A DNA stretch of 64,000 bases, from the NCBI GenBank assembly GCA_963824985.1, contig CAWGRQ010000017.1, forward strand, positions 62,001-126,000, written 5' to 3'. This DNA comes from JAFNAG01 sp963824985 (GTDB lineage Bacteria; Acidobacteriota; UBA6911). Shown here in pieces: positions 9,601 through 18,422 of the stretch. How positions within the stretch are numbered: position 1 is the first letter of the stretch; each line of letters begins with the position of its first letter. Below the pieces are notes generated by a model. That model worked only from the letters and a program-made list of their open reading frames with translations, ran no database searches and had not been told where the DNA came from. The position numbers and the translations under genes are program-made.

Positions 9601-10488
9601 CTCTCGACCAATCCGCAGGTCAGCAGCTCGCTGCTCGCCATGAACTGCTGCAACTCGACCTATCACTCCCTCCAGGTCGAAGTCGTCAAACGGTACACCT
9701 CAGGATTTTCGTTCCAGGGCAATTACACATTCAGCAAGGCCCTGGGCGACGAAGAGGGATCCGGGCAGCAGCAGGATCTCGCCTATCGCAACCTGCGCGA
9801 CCGCTCCTTCCAGAAGCGGCTCATGTCCTTCAGCCGCGCGCACGTAGTCAGGATCAATTCGACTTACGTCCTCCCGTTCGGCCCCGGGAAGAGATTCCTG
9901 AACACCAGGAATCCGATCATCTCCAGGCTGGTTGACGGCTGGACGATCGGGTCCATTTTCATCGTGCAGTCGGGAAGCCCCCTGTCATTTTCGTCGGGGG
10001 CCGCTTCGTTCAACACGGTAACCGGGACTCCCATGATGGCGCCCGGCGCCAACCTGCCCAAGAGCACGGGCGAGGTGTACATGGATTCCAAGGGTGATAT
10101 GTACTATTTCAACGGATTCACCCAGGTCGCGGATCCCTATATCGCCAACCTGACCACCAAGAACGGCGTGCAGGGCCTGACCTCGTATAAGGCGCTCGTG
10201 GATCCCAGCGGGAATATCGTTCTGACCAACCCGCTGCCGGGGCAGCTCGGCAGCCTGGGCGTGTATTACCTTACCGGCCCGGGCAGCTTCGGATTGGATG
10301 TGAACCTGGTGAAACGGATTCGCATCGATGAAACCCGGCAGTTCGAGCTGCGGGCGGTGGCCACCGACCTGTTGAATACCCCGCAGTGGGGGAGTCCGAC
10401 GACGGACATCAATTCCACCAGCTTCGGCAGGATCACGAGCGCGAGCGGAAACCGCATCATCACGATTGAACTCCGCATCAACTTCTGA
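6685..10488 (+). CDS. TonB-dependent receptor, Oar-like, with carboxypeptidase-regulatory-like domain
   Basis: 1267 residues, an outer-membrane transporter. A signal peptide (about 1-23) precedes a CarboxypepD_reg-like beta-sandwich (about 25-110; ATLSGTVLDPSRAMVPGA, SNESGIYVFPSLQPGTYKV). A plug-like region follows with RDLPLESRSVLDLTSL and ADAEYSRGSAQIQMSTRSGTN, and then a long barrel ending in Phe (ELRINF), as expected for a BamA-recognised outer-membrane protein. This architecture is the expanded Oar-type family of Acidobacteriota, usually linked to uptake of oligosaccharides or peptides. The GTG start is chosen because GGGGGTG lies 5 bases upstream and the signal peptide begins there. The substrate is unknown; the neighbouring secreted propeller protein may cooperate. 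Confidence 0.92.
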   Translation: MKRSVLSMTLVLMLLAASYAFGQGTNATLSGTVLDPSRAMVPGATVIILNVNTGVSTTTVSNESGIYVFPSLQPGTYKVTAEMPGFKTLIYNDIKLEVSARISLNLPLEMGTQSQTIEVKAALETALGMVTASVGGMITAQMVRDLPLESRSVLDLTSLQAGAQGDNINGARIGTINTTVDGVNVVDNRINQGIMSSINVSTDLIEEVRVVTSPADAEYSRGSAQIQMSTRSGTNQFHGSAWDQLRNTWLNANTWGNNRNGIDYRTNQEVSPRAILIRNQFGGRVGGPIIKNKTFFFVLYEGTTIRTTNNTTATVYTDLARQGLYRFFPGAQNANANANVPTVDASGNPVKPPNATGDLQTVSILGRDPNRMVKDPSGLMDKYFAYMPSPNYFRTGDGLNTAGFQWRRKQWDDTHQLSFRIDHNFSEKQRLNFSYTFSQEKSLGGFFSKSYPDSPPDDFLNRNGVISLTFLSTLRPNLLNQFRIGILRPTYRFYQSWEVPGGMEKMPTVNGQPFLIVPAGMTSPLYTGNDPQGRITPVYQFGDTISWMKGSHAFVGGAELRFVSTNGFNSFSVMPRAQLGAGGVSIQNISNIPGIGQNTSTANNLLYDLTGSVNRFYQVFNSNGGTNPEYVPGATKYRNWKNREFSAFFKDDWKVTPTLTLNLGVRWEFYSVPYDPNGKTAAPLGGSGTMFGITGTSFNDMFHDPPNQTGQLIQTALIGPNTNNPDKKLYNNDWNNFAPAVGISWSIPYFGKNKTVLRMGYGWAYERVSFRLLDVVAGDNPGLNTLTVSQSGSYLNMTNASFPLTPTGAPLSVIPIDQRTQTWRAFDDNLRQPYAQNWSVSLQRELLQNLTLEVRYVGSKGSKLLNSVQLNERNIFAKGSNGESILDAFLTTQAGGSSPLLNQLYNGLSISGLGVVNGTTITGSDAIRRNSTTAGYLANNGVGSFANYLWTSTEYTGQVGGIPRRAGYPENWLSTNPQVSSSLLAMNCCNSTYHSLQVEVVKRYTSGFSFQGNYTFSKALGDEEGSGQQQDLAYRNLRDRSFQKRLMSFSRAHVVRINSTYVLPFGPGKRFLNTRNPIISRLVDGWTIGSIFIVQSGSPLSFSSGAASFNTVTGTPMMAPGANLPKSTGEVYMDSKGDMYYFNGFTQVADPYIANLTTKNGVQGLTSYKALVDPSGNIVLTNPLPGQLGSLGVYYLTGPGSFGLDVNLVKRIRIDETRQFELRAVATDLLNTPQWGSPTTDINSTSFGRITSASGNRIITIELRINF

Positions 10489-10517
10489 TTCTTCCGGAAG
10501 ATTTACCTGTATGGTTC

Positions 10518-10555
10518 AGAGCCCCGGACCGCCCGGTCCGGGGCTCTTCTTCTTT
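10518..10555 (+). terminator. Intrinsic terminator of the TonB receptor gene
   Basis: A perfect 13-bp stem, AGAGCCCCGGACC (10518-10530) with its complement at 10535-10547 around a GCCC tetraloop, followed by a T-rich TCTTCTTTAT tail. It lies 30 bases after the stop codon at 10488. Confidence 0.9.
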
Positions 10556-10599
10556 ATGAGGCCCTGCGCGGGCCAGTCAGTTTCTGCTCCGAAAATAGC

Positions 10600-10735
10600 T
10601 CTTTGCGCCCTCGCGCTTGCGTCATTGCGTTAAAAAAAATCAACGCAAGGACGCCAAGACGCAAAGTCGCAAAGCCAAAAGATTTTCATGCGTCACCGGG
10701 TGCGCCACGGCGCATGAGGAGCTGTTCCGAAAATG
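10600..10735. repeat. Interspersed palindromic repeat remnants
   Basis: Two short repeat units fill the gap before the next gene. At 10600-10676 a palindrome carries arms of the CGCAAGGACGCCAAGACGC type around an A8 centre, related to the ends of the larger elements at 32768 and 54557. At 10682-10735 a TCATGCGTCACC...GGCGCATGAGGAGCTG unit recurs at about 33140-33185 and 33310-33360. No ORF with coding character is present in 10556-10875. Confidence 0.6.
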
Positions 10736-10875
10736 ATCTTTTCGGATAACAACTGCCGCAGTATCCTTGGAGTTTCTTACCATTCTGCCAATCGTGCGAA
10801 CCGCAATTCGTTGGTTGATATTCCTGGGCCGCAGGAACATTTCGCGCATCATCGGTGTCCAGGGTCGCCGGGGTA

Positions 10876-12520
10876 TCAGTCGGCCTTCTTCCTTCCGTAC
10901 ACGACCAGGTAATTATCCGCCCGGGGAACGTAGTGCGCGGCATCCGCCCCCCACCTGTAGACCGAGCCCCCGGGGAGCATGTCCACCACCCCCACGATAT
11001 CGAAACCGGAACTGTAGCGCTCAAACCAGCGCAGGACGACGTCCGGGGTTCCCGGCTGCTTAAGCCATGAATACTGAACACCGCACAGTACCATCACCTC
11101 CGGCCGGCTGTTTTCCGCCTCGGCGATCAGTTCTCGCTGCATGTCGAGGTTCCGGGGCTGATTGGAAACCATCCCGTGCACGAAGAGGTACCCTGAGGCG
11201 GCCACCCGCTTCGCGTAATAATAAATTTCCGCTTCGGAACCCAGAACCAGAATCCGGTCATTTTCGCCCGTGATGGTGCGGATGTGATCGGCCATGGCCA
11301 CCGCCTCCCGGAACGGATTATTGCGATAACGGAACGCCAGATACTCGTCATGAGAAAACGTGAAATAGAAACCCTTCTGAGCCCAGACTCCCCATGTGGC
11401 CAGTGCGATGAACAGCGCCAGGGCAACGGTTCCTGCCCTCACATGCCGGCTGAAAAGTCTGGGAAGCGCTTCAAACGCGCCGCCGACACATATGGAAGCC
11501 GCCGGAAGCAGCAGGATGAAATAATGGTGATGGAAATAGTATCCGGGCAGAATCGCCTGAAAAGAAACCAGGGAAAGACCGGCGACGGCGATTCTGTGGG
11601 CCGCGGGCCGGTTACCGTTCAGGACCAGCAGCGTGAATCCCGCGGCGGCAGCAACCCACAAAAGGGGAAAACGGCTGACGATGTCGCCAAAGACGACGGC
11701 AAAATTGTCCCACCCCTGATTCGGTGAGATCGTGGAGATGTACAGGCGCGGATAAGTGACCGTCCACTTCCAGAACAGATCGAAGTTATGGTAAAGGGCG
11801 GCGATCGAGCACCACCGTCAGGTAGGGCGCAACAGCGCCAAGCCCATATGCCAGCAGGTGAGGAATTGTTTTAATCCGGGTCGGTTTGCGCTCGACCCAT
11901 GGAACCACCAGGAGCATCAGGCCGCCCAGCGCAACGAAGAGGAGCGCCGGCTGCTTCATGATGAATGACAGACCCATCATGATTCCCGCCATTGAACTGA
12001 TCCCTATACTCCGCTTGCTCCGGAGCAGCAGGCAGAATCCCGCAACCAGAAACAGGTTGACGAACTGGGTGGCGTGGGCTGCCGTGCCCAGGACGGTGTA
12101 ATCCAGGGAAAACAACGAGTAGGTGAAGGCGGCGATCGCCGCCGAACGGGCATCCATCAGCTTCCGGGCGCACATGAACAGAATCAGCGAGGTGCCGAGA
12201 TTGACCGTGAGCAGTGCGATGTGGATGGCTGCCGCCGTCTGTCCGAAGAGAATCATGAAAAGAGCGTAGGCATAGGGCACGCCCGGGAGTTTATAGATGT
12301 AGGCTTCGAAGGGGGAAGTCCCCCTCAGGATGTTCTGGGCAATGTACCCGAACTCCCCCTCGTCGCGCTCCAGGGGAAGTTGCAGATACCGCCAGCGGAC
12401 ATAGGATGTAAACAGGAGTCCGAGGGCCAGACCGGCATACGATCCCCATGGGAAGGGAGCGGCCGCGGCGGGCGGGGGTTGCACCGGCTTCCTTCTTGCT
12501 GACTGGTTGCGTTTGCTCAT
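10876..12520 (-). pseudogene. ArnT/GT39-like membrane glycosyltransferase, single frameshift
   Basis: Two adjacent frames together encode one polytopic GT-C glycosyltransferase of about 548 residues. The N-terminal part (12520 to about 11810) has the family aspartate motif in LERDEGEFGYIAQNIL and several membrane helices. The C-terminal part, in another frame from about 11815 to 10876, begins IAALYHNFDLFWKWTVTY and ends with a soluble domain. At 11800-11815 removal of one base (for example a C in CTCGATC) joins them as VVLIAALYHNF. Proteins of this type move a sugar from a polyprenyl-phosphate donor to lipid or protein acceptors. It lies 24 bases downstream of the TPR gene, so one operon. It is either a sequencing indel or a recent pseudogene. 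Confidence 0.8.
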
Positions 12521-12544
12521 GAAAGACCGGTCCGCGGCTGGTTG

Positions 12545-14815
12545 TTATTCATCAAGGTCACGTTTCACGGCAGATCCGGAGAGCTGACGGCCCTTGCGCA
12601 GTGCCAGCACCCCCTCCCGATTGTGCTTCGCCTCCTCCCCGGCGGGATTGATTCTGAGCGCGGCATCGAAATGGGCCAGGGCCTCATCGAGGTTCCCCTG
12701 TTCGACCAGCAGAATGCCGAGGTCGTTCTGGCCCCAGTAATGATCGGGGTGGGAGCGCAGCAGCTCGCGGTACGCGGCGATCGCCTCTGCCTTTCTGCCC
12801 GAGAGGATCAGGGCCATGGCCAGGTTGTATTGTGCATCGAGAAAGTCCGGCTGAAGCTTCAGGGCGTGCCGGTATTGTACGATGGCGGAGTCATGATCGC
12901 CGCGCTGCGACAGCAGGGCGCCGAGCGTGTCGTAGGCGCCGGGGTTGTCCGGCTGGATCTGCATGGCTCTGTTCAGGTGGGTTGCCGCTTCCTGGAACTC
13001 CCCCATCTCCCCGAGCGCCTCGGCGATGCGGCAATGGGCGTCATAGTCGTCGGGCTGGATCTTCAGAAAGGCCTCGTACCTGGCCCGGGCGCCCTGCCAG
13101 TCCTTCCGGTTGAGGAGTTCGAGGCCGAAGTTCCGCAAGGCATCGACATCATTGGGATCGGCTTCAAGAGCCGCACGGTAATGCTCGACCGCCTGGTCCG
13201 GGCGGCCGAGTTTGCTCAGGACGACGGCGAGGTTGTTGTGAACCCCGGAACGGCGCGGGTTGATGCGCAGTTCTGCCTGATAGTGGGTGACCGCCTCCTC
13301 CAGTCTCCCCTTAGCGAAAAGCAGATTTGCCAGGCCGAAATTGGCATCGACACAGCGGTCATCCACCTGAAGCGCTTTCCGGTAGAATCCCATGGCCCTA
13401 TCGGTGTCACCGGCGTCGCGTTCGGCCAGTGCGAGGTTGTAGTAGGCCAGGCCAAAGTCGGGCCGGATTTCCGCCACACGGCTCCAATACGCGATATCGT
13501 CCTTCCAGTGCGGAATATAGCGATAGGTCATCACTCCCATGGCCAGGGCTGCGGCCGCCCCCAAAACGGCGGTCACCAGTTTTTGCTTGCGCGGCCACAA
13601 GAAGGAGAGCAATTCCGGCACGCCCCAGGCAATCATGATCGAGAGCCCGATATAGGGAATGTAGGTATACCGGTCTGCCGATGCCTGCGGACCGACCTGC
13701 ACGATGCCGATTACCGGGATCAGCGAAATGAGGTACCAAAGCCACCCGACCAGGAACCAGGGGCGGGAGCGCGCGCAGCGCACCGCGGCATAAGTGATCA
13801 GCGCCAGCACCAGCGCCGCCGCGGCCGGCTGCCACCATGGCCGCGCATTGCGAAGGAACGGGTATAGCCCGGCCAGTCCCGTGGGCAGGAAAAACTTTCC
13901 CACGTAAGCGGCATATGCCACCAGCGCATTGCTCAGACGCTCCATGACCGGTGTCGACTCCAGCGTGTCCATGGCGCCGGCGCCGCGCTGGACCATAAAA
14001 GTAACGGCGGCGAAGGCTCCAGCCAGGGCGAACAACGGCACCTTTTCGTAGATCGCCGTGCGCCACCTTGTTGCCGACGGGGGCGATTCTTTTCCCCCGA
14101 TCCGCTGCAACGGCCAGTAGTCCATGAGCAGAAGCAGGAAGGGAACCGATACCAGCATCGGCTTGGAAAGCAGGCCCAGGATCAGGCAAAGCATCACCCC
14201 CAGGTACCGAAGCCCGTTGGGGCGCCGGGAATAGCGGCTGTAGGCCAGGAGGGTCAGCCCCAGGAACAGGCCGCTGAGGACGTCCTTGCGCGCACTGACC
14301 CATGCCACCGATTCCACATGGGTCGGGTGCAGGGCAAAAATCGCCCCGATGAACAGACTCTGCCCGGTGCACCGGGTCAAACGCTGCCAGGCGAGGATCA
14401 GGAAAAGCGTTCCGAGCAGATGAAGCAACATGTTGACGGCATGAAACCAAGCCGGAGCCGGACCGCCCAGCTGATAATCGAGCATCAACGACAACATTGT
14501 GAGGGGGTGCCAATTGCCTACCGCGGCGTGCGTGAAGGCCCAGATGACGCCTCCCCATCCCAGTTCTCCCTTCACTGCGGCATTTTCGTACACATACAGC
14601 TCGTCGTCGTTCCGGATAAAACCGAAGCCGACCGCCTGCCAGTATATGGCGAGTGCAGCCAGAAGCAAGGCGGCCACAGCCACCCAAGCCATTACCGGAA
14701 TTCCCTCGTAATGGAGGCGTGTCTGTGGCCGAGCCGCAGGAGATTGGCGTTCCTCTCGATGCAGCCTTGCCTTTTGGCTGCGACCGGCCGAAGTTTTATC
14801 TCTCGAGGTTTTCAT
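12545..14815 (-). CDS. TMTC-like membrane protein with C-terminal TPR array
   Basis: 756 residues. The N-terminal half is a multi-helix GT-C membrane domain resembling eukaryotic TMTC O-mannosyltransferases: NDDELYVYENAAV carries the acidic luminal motif, with NWHPLTMLSLMLDYQL and ALHPTHVESVAWVSARKD following. From about residue 440 onward come nine or so tetratricopeptide repeats (for example AYYNLALAERDAGDTDRAM, DFLDAQYNLAMALILSGRK). Known TMTC proteins use dolichol-phosphate mannose; bacterial homologues are mostly uncharacterised. It is encoded just upstream of a frameshifted GT-C gene on the same strand, which suggests a shared role in protein or polysaccharide glycosylation. The first 40 residues are basic and poorly conserved, so the start could lie further in, at VMAWVAVAALL. 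Confidence 0.8.
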   Translation of the reverse strand: MKTSRDKTSAGRSQKARLHREERQSPAARPQTRLHYEGIPVMAWVAVAALLLAALAIYWQAVGFGFIRNDDELYVYENAAVKGELGWGGVIWAFTHAAVGNWHPLTMLSLMLDYQLGGPAPAWFHAVNMLLHLLGTLFLILAWQRLTRCTGQSLFIGAIFALHPTHVESVAWVSARKDVLSGLFLGLTLLAYSRYSRRPNGLRYLGVMLCLILGLLSKPMLVSVPFLLLLMDYWPLQRIGGKESPPSATRWRTAIYEKVPLFALAGAFAAVTFMVQRGAGAMDTLESTPVMERLSNALVAYAAYVGKFFLPTGLAGLYPFLRNARPWWQPAAAALVLALITYAAVRCARSRPWFLVGWLWYLISLIPVIGIVQVGPQASADRYTYIPYIGLSIMIAWGVPELLSFLWPRKQKLVTAVLGAAAALAMGVMTYRYIPHWKDDIAYWSRVAEIRPDFGLAYYNLALAERDAGDTDRAMGFYRKALQVDDRCVDANFGLANLLFAKGRLEEAVTHYQAELRINPRRSGVHNNLAVVLSKLGRPDQAVEHYRAALEADPNDVDALRNFGLELLNRKDWQGARARYEAFLKIQPDDYDAHCRIAEALGEMGEFQEAATHLNRAMQIQPDNPGAYDTLGALLSQRGDHDSAIVQYRHALKLQPDFLDAQYNLAMALILSGRKAEAIAAYRELLRSHPDHYWGQNDLGILLVEQGNLDEALAHFDAALRINPAGEEAKHNREGVLALRKGRQLSGSAVKRDLDE

Positions 14816-15165
14816 CTACCCTGCTGTACGCGTCCGGATCGGGGTCGGATCGGCACCCGGCGCGATCTGTCCCTTCCTGCCGCGCAGACTCCATTCCCGG
14901 ACCGAGTGATCCGGCGACAGGACCCTTTTCATCAGAAATCCCGAAATGCCGTAATCTTCATTTAGCATGCGTCGTCATGATCGAACGGTGTCCGGTGGTC
15001 GTGGACCAGAATTCGCTGGGATCGGCTCATGAAAGGCGCTCAACCGGCAGCCGCCGGGAGCGCCACCCCCCCTTAGGTTTACTGCAGCCTAAGCGTTTCC
15101 ATTTGGGAGCACAAGGAGAAAAAAGGATCTGGGAAAGCGATGCGTGACGCTTTGGCAGTCCGGCT
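14816..15165. other. Intergenic region without a recognisable gene
   Basis: 350 bases between two minus-strand genes. Short open frames here lack any recognisable protein pattern. It probably holds the promoter of the TPR gene and the 3' end of the upstream glycosyltransferase. I see no repeat family member or convincing terminator. Confidence 0.5.
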
Positions 15166-16891
15166 TTACTTCTTGCGATAGAGGGTAAACCCGACTCTTG
15201 TTTGCGCAGTGAAATACTCATACGAATCCGGATCCGGGACGCTCCCGCCGCGGCGGGAATCGGGGACAAGAAGCTTGATGGTCTCGTAACGCGGGATCAG
15301 TGCTTTCGGCAACTCTATCGGGAGCATCGAAATCACACCGGTGGCGCTTTCCGACAGGATCCATTCCGGCAGCGGGTTTGGAAGCTTGCCGTCACTGAAA
15401 CGCCCATCGATGATCCGCAGGCCTGTGCAAAAGATCAGGGGAAATTCAGGGTCGAAGACGAACAGGGCATCGCCGGGATGGGTCTGACGATTGAGATAGG
15501 CCACAACCTCGGCCGGCCGGTCCGCATAGGGTGTAAGGAGGCTGCGCACTGTCCGCCCCAGCGTAAGGGTTGCCTCGTGATGTCTCCTGAACGGATAGGC
15601 GCTGGCCACCTGCAGGTAGTTAGAGAGGCAAAGCGTGGCGATCAGAGCATAACGGAGCCACGACGGCCGTATGAAGTCCGTCAGAATGCCGGCTGTTAGC
15701 ACGATTAGCACCGGAATGAGGGGAGACAGGTATCGTTGGAAGAGACCCGGCGCGAGCAGCACAAACAACAGATGTGCGGGGATGCAGATCCAGAGGAAAT
15801 CCTGCCAGGCGTGCAGCGCCGTTTCGCCGATTTCCGCTTGCGCGGTCCAGGGTCCCTTTCTGACTGCCGATATCCGTGCCGTTGCCAGGCGTTTTTTCCC
15901 TTTCATATCTGCGTTTGCGGTCGGCTCCCGAGGTTCTTCGGCCCTTTCGGAGCACAAGGAACAGAACCGGAAGGCAGAGCAGAACAAGAGGGGCGAGGTG
16001 GAAATGAATCTCAGACAGATAGTAGAGGAGCTTTTGCAGTGAAACATCGACCCCGGCTGTTTGCGCCTGTGCCCACGGCCTGGCATAAATGAGCCAGGGA
16101 GAAGCGAAGAGGACGACCGCGGCCGCAGAATGGAGCACAGGTCGGGTGATGCGAGGGTTCCGGCGCGACCGGAAAAGGATGGCGGCCAATGCAATCAGGT
16201 TGCCGCCGACCACGATATAGTTGCAGTAAAACTGAACCAGCAGGGGCACGGCCAGATGAATCTCCACCCGCCGCCGGTCTTGGTTCAAAAGCCGATAGAC
16301 TCCGTACATCAACCAGATCTGGGCCAGGATGACGATCGAGTAGTAGCGGCATTGTCGGGCTTCGAGAAGGAAGAGCTCTGAGGAGGCGAGCAGCGCCATG
16401 CTCGCCAGCGCCAGGGCGTGGTTCCGATAGACGCGGTAGGCGAGGAAGGCCATGGCCAGAACCGCTGCCAGGCCCGCGGCTGCGAACGGCAGCCGGGCTG
16501 CCAGCGTGCTCTGCCCGAATATCGCGAAGGCCGCCGCCGCCACATATTCGTCGAACCACGGCGACCAAATCCAGACATGAGCCTCGTTGGCGTCGATCTG
16601 CGGTCCCAGGAGACTGATGGTATTCCGTCCATCGACAGTTAGAGGCAGCCCGAACCTGGTTATATTGACGGCGAGCGTCGCGGTTTCCGCTTCATCCCCC
16701 CAGAGGAGCCGTTCCCCGAGGTTGTAAAAGAGAAGAAGGGCCGCCAGGAGGCCGATCGTGAGGTATCCTGCCGAGACCAGGAGCCATCGGGAGCGCTGAG
16801 GTGGAGCCGGCTTCGGGGGCGCTATTGTGCCGGGTGCGCCCGCCGGCACGCTGGATGTAACCTTCCCCCTATCCTTGCGGCTCGAGGTCAT
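15166..16891 (-). pseudogene. GT-C membrane glycosyltransferase (ArnT/PMT superfamily), single frameshift
   Basis: Two overlapping minus-strand frames encode one protein of about 575 residues. The N-terminal frame (16891 to about 15950) has a helix YLTIGLLAALLLFYNLG, the GT-C acidic motif LLWGDEAETATLA and a typical PWFDEYVAAAAFAIFGQS loop. The C-terminal frame (about 15950 to 15166) continues with helices and a soluble tail ending GFTLYRKK. The switch falls in a hydrophilic loop at 15890-15960, which includes an A6 homopolymer. It starts 12 bases after the diguanylate cyclase stop on the same strand. Function: transfer of a lipid-linked sugar at the inner membrane; donor and acceptor unknown. 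Confidence 0.78.
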
Positions 16892-16903
16892 AGAAACGGC
16901 TGC

Positions 16904-17803
16904 TCAGAGGCAAACGCGGTTGCGGCCCGACTGCTTGGCGAGATAGAGCTGCTGGTCCGCGCGATGGACCAGGGAATCGGCTGAATCCGTCTCGGCCACC
17001 TCGGCGCCGCCGATCGAAATTGTCACGGAGATCCCCTGTTCGGATGGCGGCAGGGCTGAATGCTCCACAAGGACTCGGAATCGCTCTGCCACTTCTGCCA
17101 GGCGTTGCCCCTTTACATTTCCGACCACCGCCAGGAATTCCTCCCCGCCCCAACGTCCCACCTGGTCCGCATAGCGGGAGCTGGCATCCAGGGTCCGGCC
17201 GACCATGCGCAATACTTTGTCGCCGGCCTCGTGGCCATGGCGATCATTGATGTCTTTGAAATGATCCACATCGATGAACAACACACCGAACCGCCATTGC
17301 TGGCGGTGGAACTCCTCGAGGCGGGCGCGCAAGTGCATTTCCATGTGGCGACGGTTGGCCAGCCCGGTCAGCACGTCGACCATCGCATTCCGTTCCATTT
17401 CGGCGAGTCGCTCCAAAACCTGGATTTTTGCCGCATTGCTGCTGAAGACCTCGACGGCGCCGGTTACCTCGCCTGTCGGCCCGAATATGGCGGATGACTT
17501 GACCAGAACCGGTATTCTGTGGCCTTCCCTGGTGCGCAGGAACACTTCCTCCTCGCGGGGCGCGCCGTCTCCGATCGTTTGTGCCAGAGGGCACCCTGTG
17601 AGGCAGAGCAGCCTCCCTCTTTCGTCGACGTGCACTAGGATGTTATCCCGGCAGGTCCGCCCCAATACCTCTTCCCGGGAGAACCCGGTCAGCCGCTCGG
17701 CACCCTTGCTCCAGAAAGTAATGCGCCGTTCGGTGTCCGTGAAATAAACCCCGTCGCTCAGGCTATCCAGTATCTGTCGATAAAACGCATCTTCGCGCGC
17801 CAT
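16904..17803 (-). CDS. PAS-GGDEF diguanylate cyclase
   Basis: 299 residues, cytoplasmic. The PAS domain spans about 5-125 and carries a three-cysteine pattern: GRTCRDNILVHVDE followed by LCLTGCPLAQT (Cys51, 67 and 71). The GGDEF domain spans about 135-299, with DVLTGLANRRH, FIDVDHFKDINDRHGH and an intact GGEEF active site at 219-223, so it should make cyclic di-GMP from GTP. An RxxD product-inhibition site (Arg210-Asp213) sits five residues before GGEEF, implying feedback control. It is upstream of a GT-C glycosyltransferase with a 12-base gap, which hints at c-di-GMP-linked surface polysaccharide synthesis. The cysteine pattern suggests a redox, metal or haem-type signal; that is inference. 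Confidence 0.93.
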   Translation of the reverse strand: MAREDAFYRQILDSLSDGVYFTDTERRITFWSKGAERLTGFSREEVLGRTCRDNILVHVDERGRLLCLTGCPLAQTIGDGAPREEEVFLRTREGHRIPVLVKSSAIFGPTGEVTGAVEVFSSNAAKIQVLERLAEMERNAMVDVLTGLANRRHMEMHLRARLEEFHRQQWRFGVLFIDVDHFKDINDRHGHEAGDKVLRMVGRTLDASSRYADQVGRWGGEEFLAVVGNVKGQRLAEVAERFRVLVEHSALPPSEQGISVTISIGGAEVAETDSADSLVHRADQQLYLAKQSGRNRVCL

Positions 17804-17879
17804 AGCATCCCACCGGGCGGATCGGCCCGAAAAAAGATATTGGTAGACGTGATGCCTGTCGGAACCCGGCCGGCTATTG

Positions 17880-18140
17880 TCACAGCTTCATGTTCCACTC
17901 GTGCAATTCCAACGAGCGCGCCCCCCCCGAAATGTACGGATCGCTCTCCGCGATCTTTTGGGCCTCGGCGAGCGACTCCGCCCGGTAAATCACCAGCCCT
18001 CCAGAACCATCCTCAAAGCGACCGCGCGCGTATACAGTTCCGGCCTTCCCCCCCTGATCCAGAAATTCCAAATGCCTGGGCCGTAAATCCTGGCTCAGGG
18101 TCAGATCTTTCATCCTCAAAATTGCCGCAAAAAATTTCAT
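17880..18140 (-). CDS. YciI family protein
   Basis: 86 residues, a small ferredoxin-like alpha/beta protein of the YciI/YCII family. It contains LRPRHLEFLDQGGKAG with the conserved His, YARGRFEDGSGGLVIY, and the conserved Asp-Pro in AESDPYISGG. The frame is open to 18302, but the ATG at 18140 is the true start because the domain begins MKFFAAILRMKD and a GTGGGA site lies upstream. The family is structurally related to muconolactone isomerase; its physiological role is mostly undefined. Confidence 0.85.
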   Translation of the reverse strand: MKFFAAILRMKDLTLSQDLRPRHLEFLDQGGKAGTVYARGRFEDGSGGLVIYRAESLAEAQKIAESDPYISGGARSLELHEWNMKL

Positions 18141-18422
18141 GATTTCCCACTCCGAAAATGATTGTCGGCCGAACCCGTATGCTTCTGGCCGTTGTTTTTG
18201 CCCGCGACTCTTTCTTAGCCCGATGGACGGCTCCGCGGGTACGAAGAAGCTATAGTAGCCCATGCACCCGGCCTTGGGCAAAGGGCAACTCCCGCCTGCC
18301 ATCTGCTTTTTGCTGTAACTTGAACCTGGTTGCTGGCAGACTGGCCCGGCTTGTAAATGAAGAACGGATCGAAAGACATCCCCGGAAACGGAAGATCACG
18401 GACAAACACGGAGAAAGCCGCG

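Noticed and set aside
8170..9666. A 498-codon minus-strand frame inside the TonB receptor gene
   Set aside because: Composition shadow of the receptor; Arg/Gly/Val-rich with no recognisable domain.
12542..13867. A 441-codon plus-strand frame opposite the TPR gene
   Set aside because: Antisense shadow; its repetitive look mirrors the TPR repeats.
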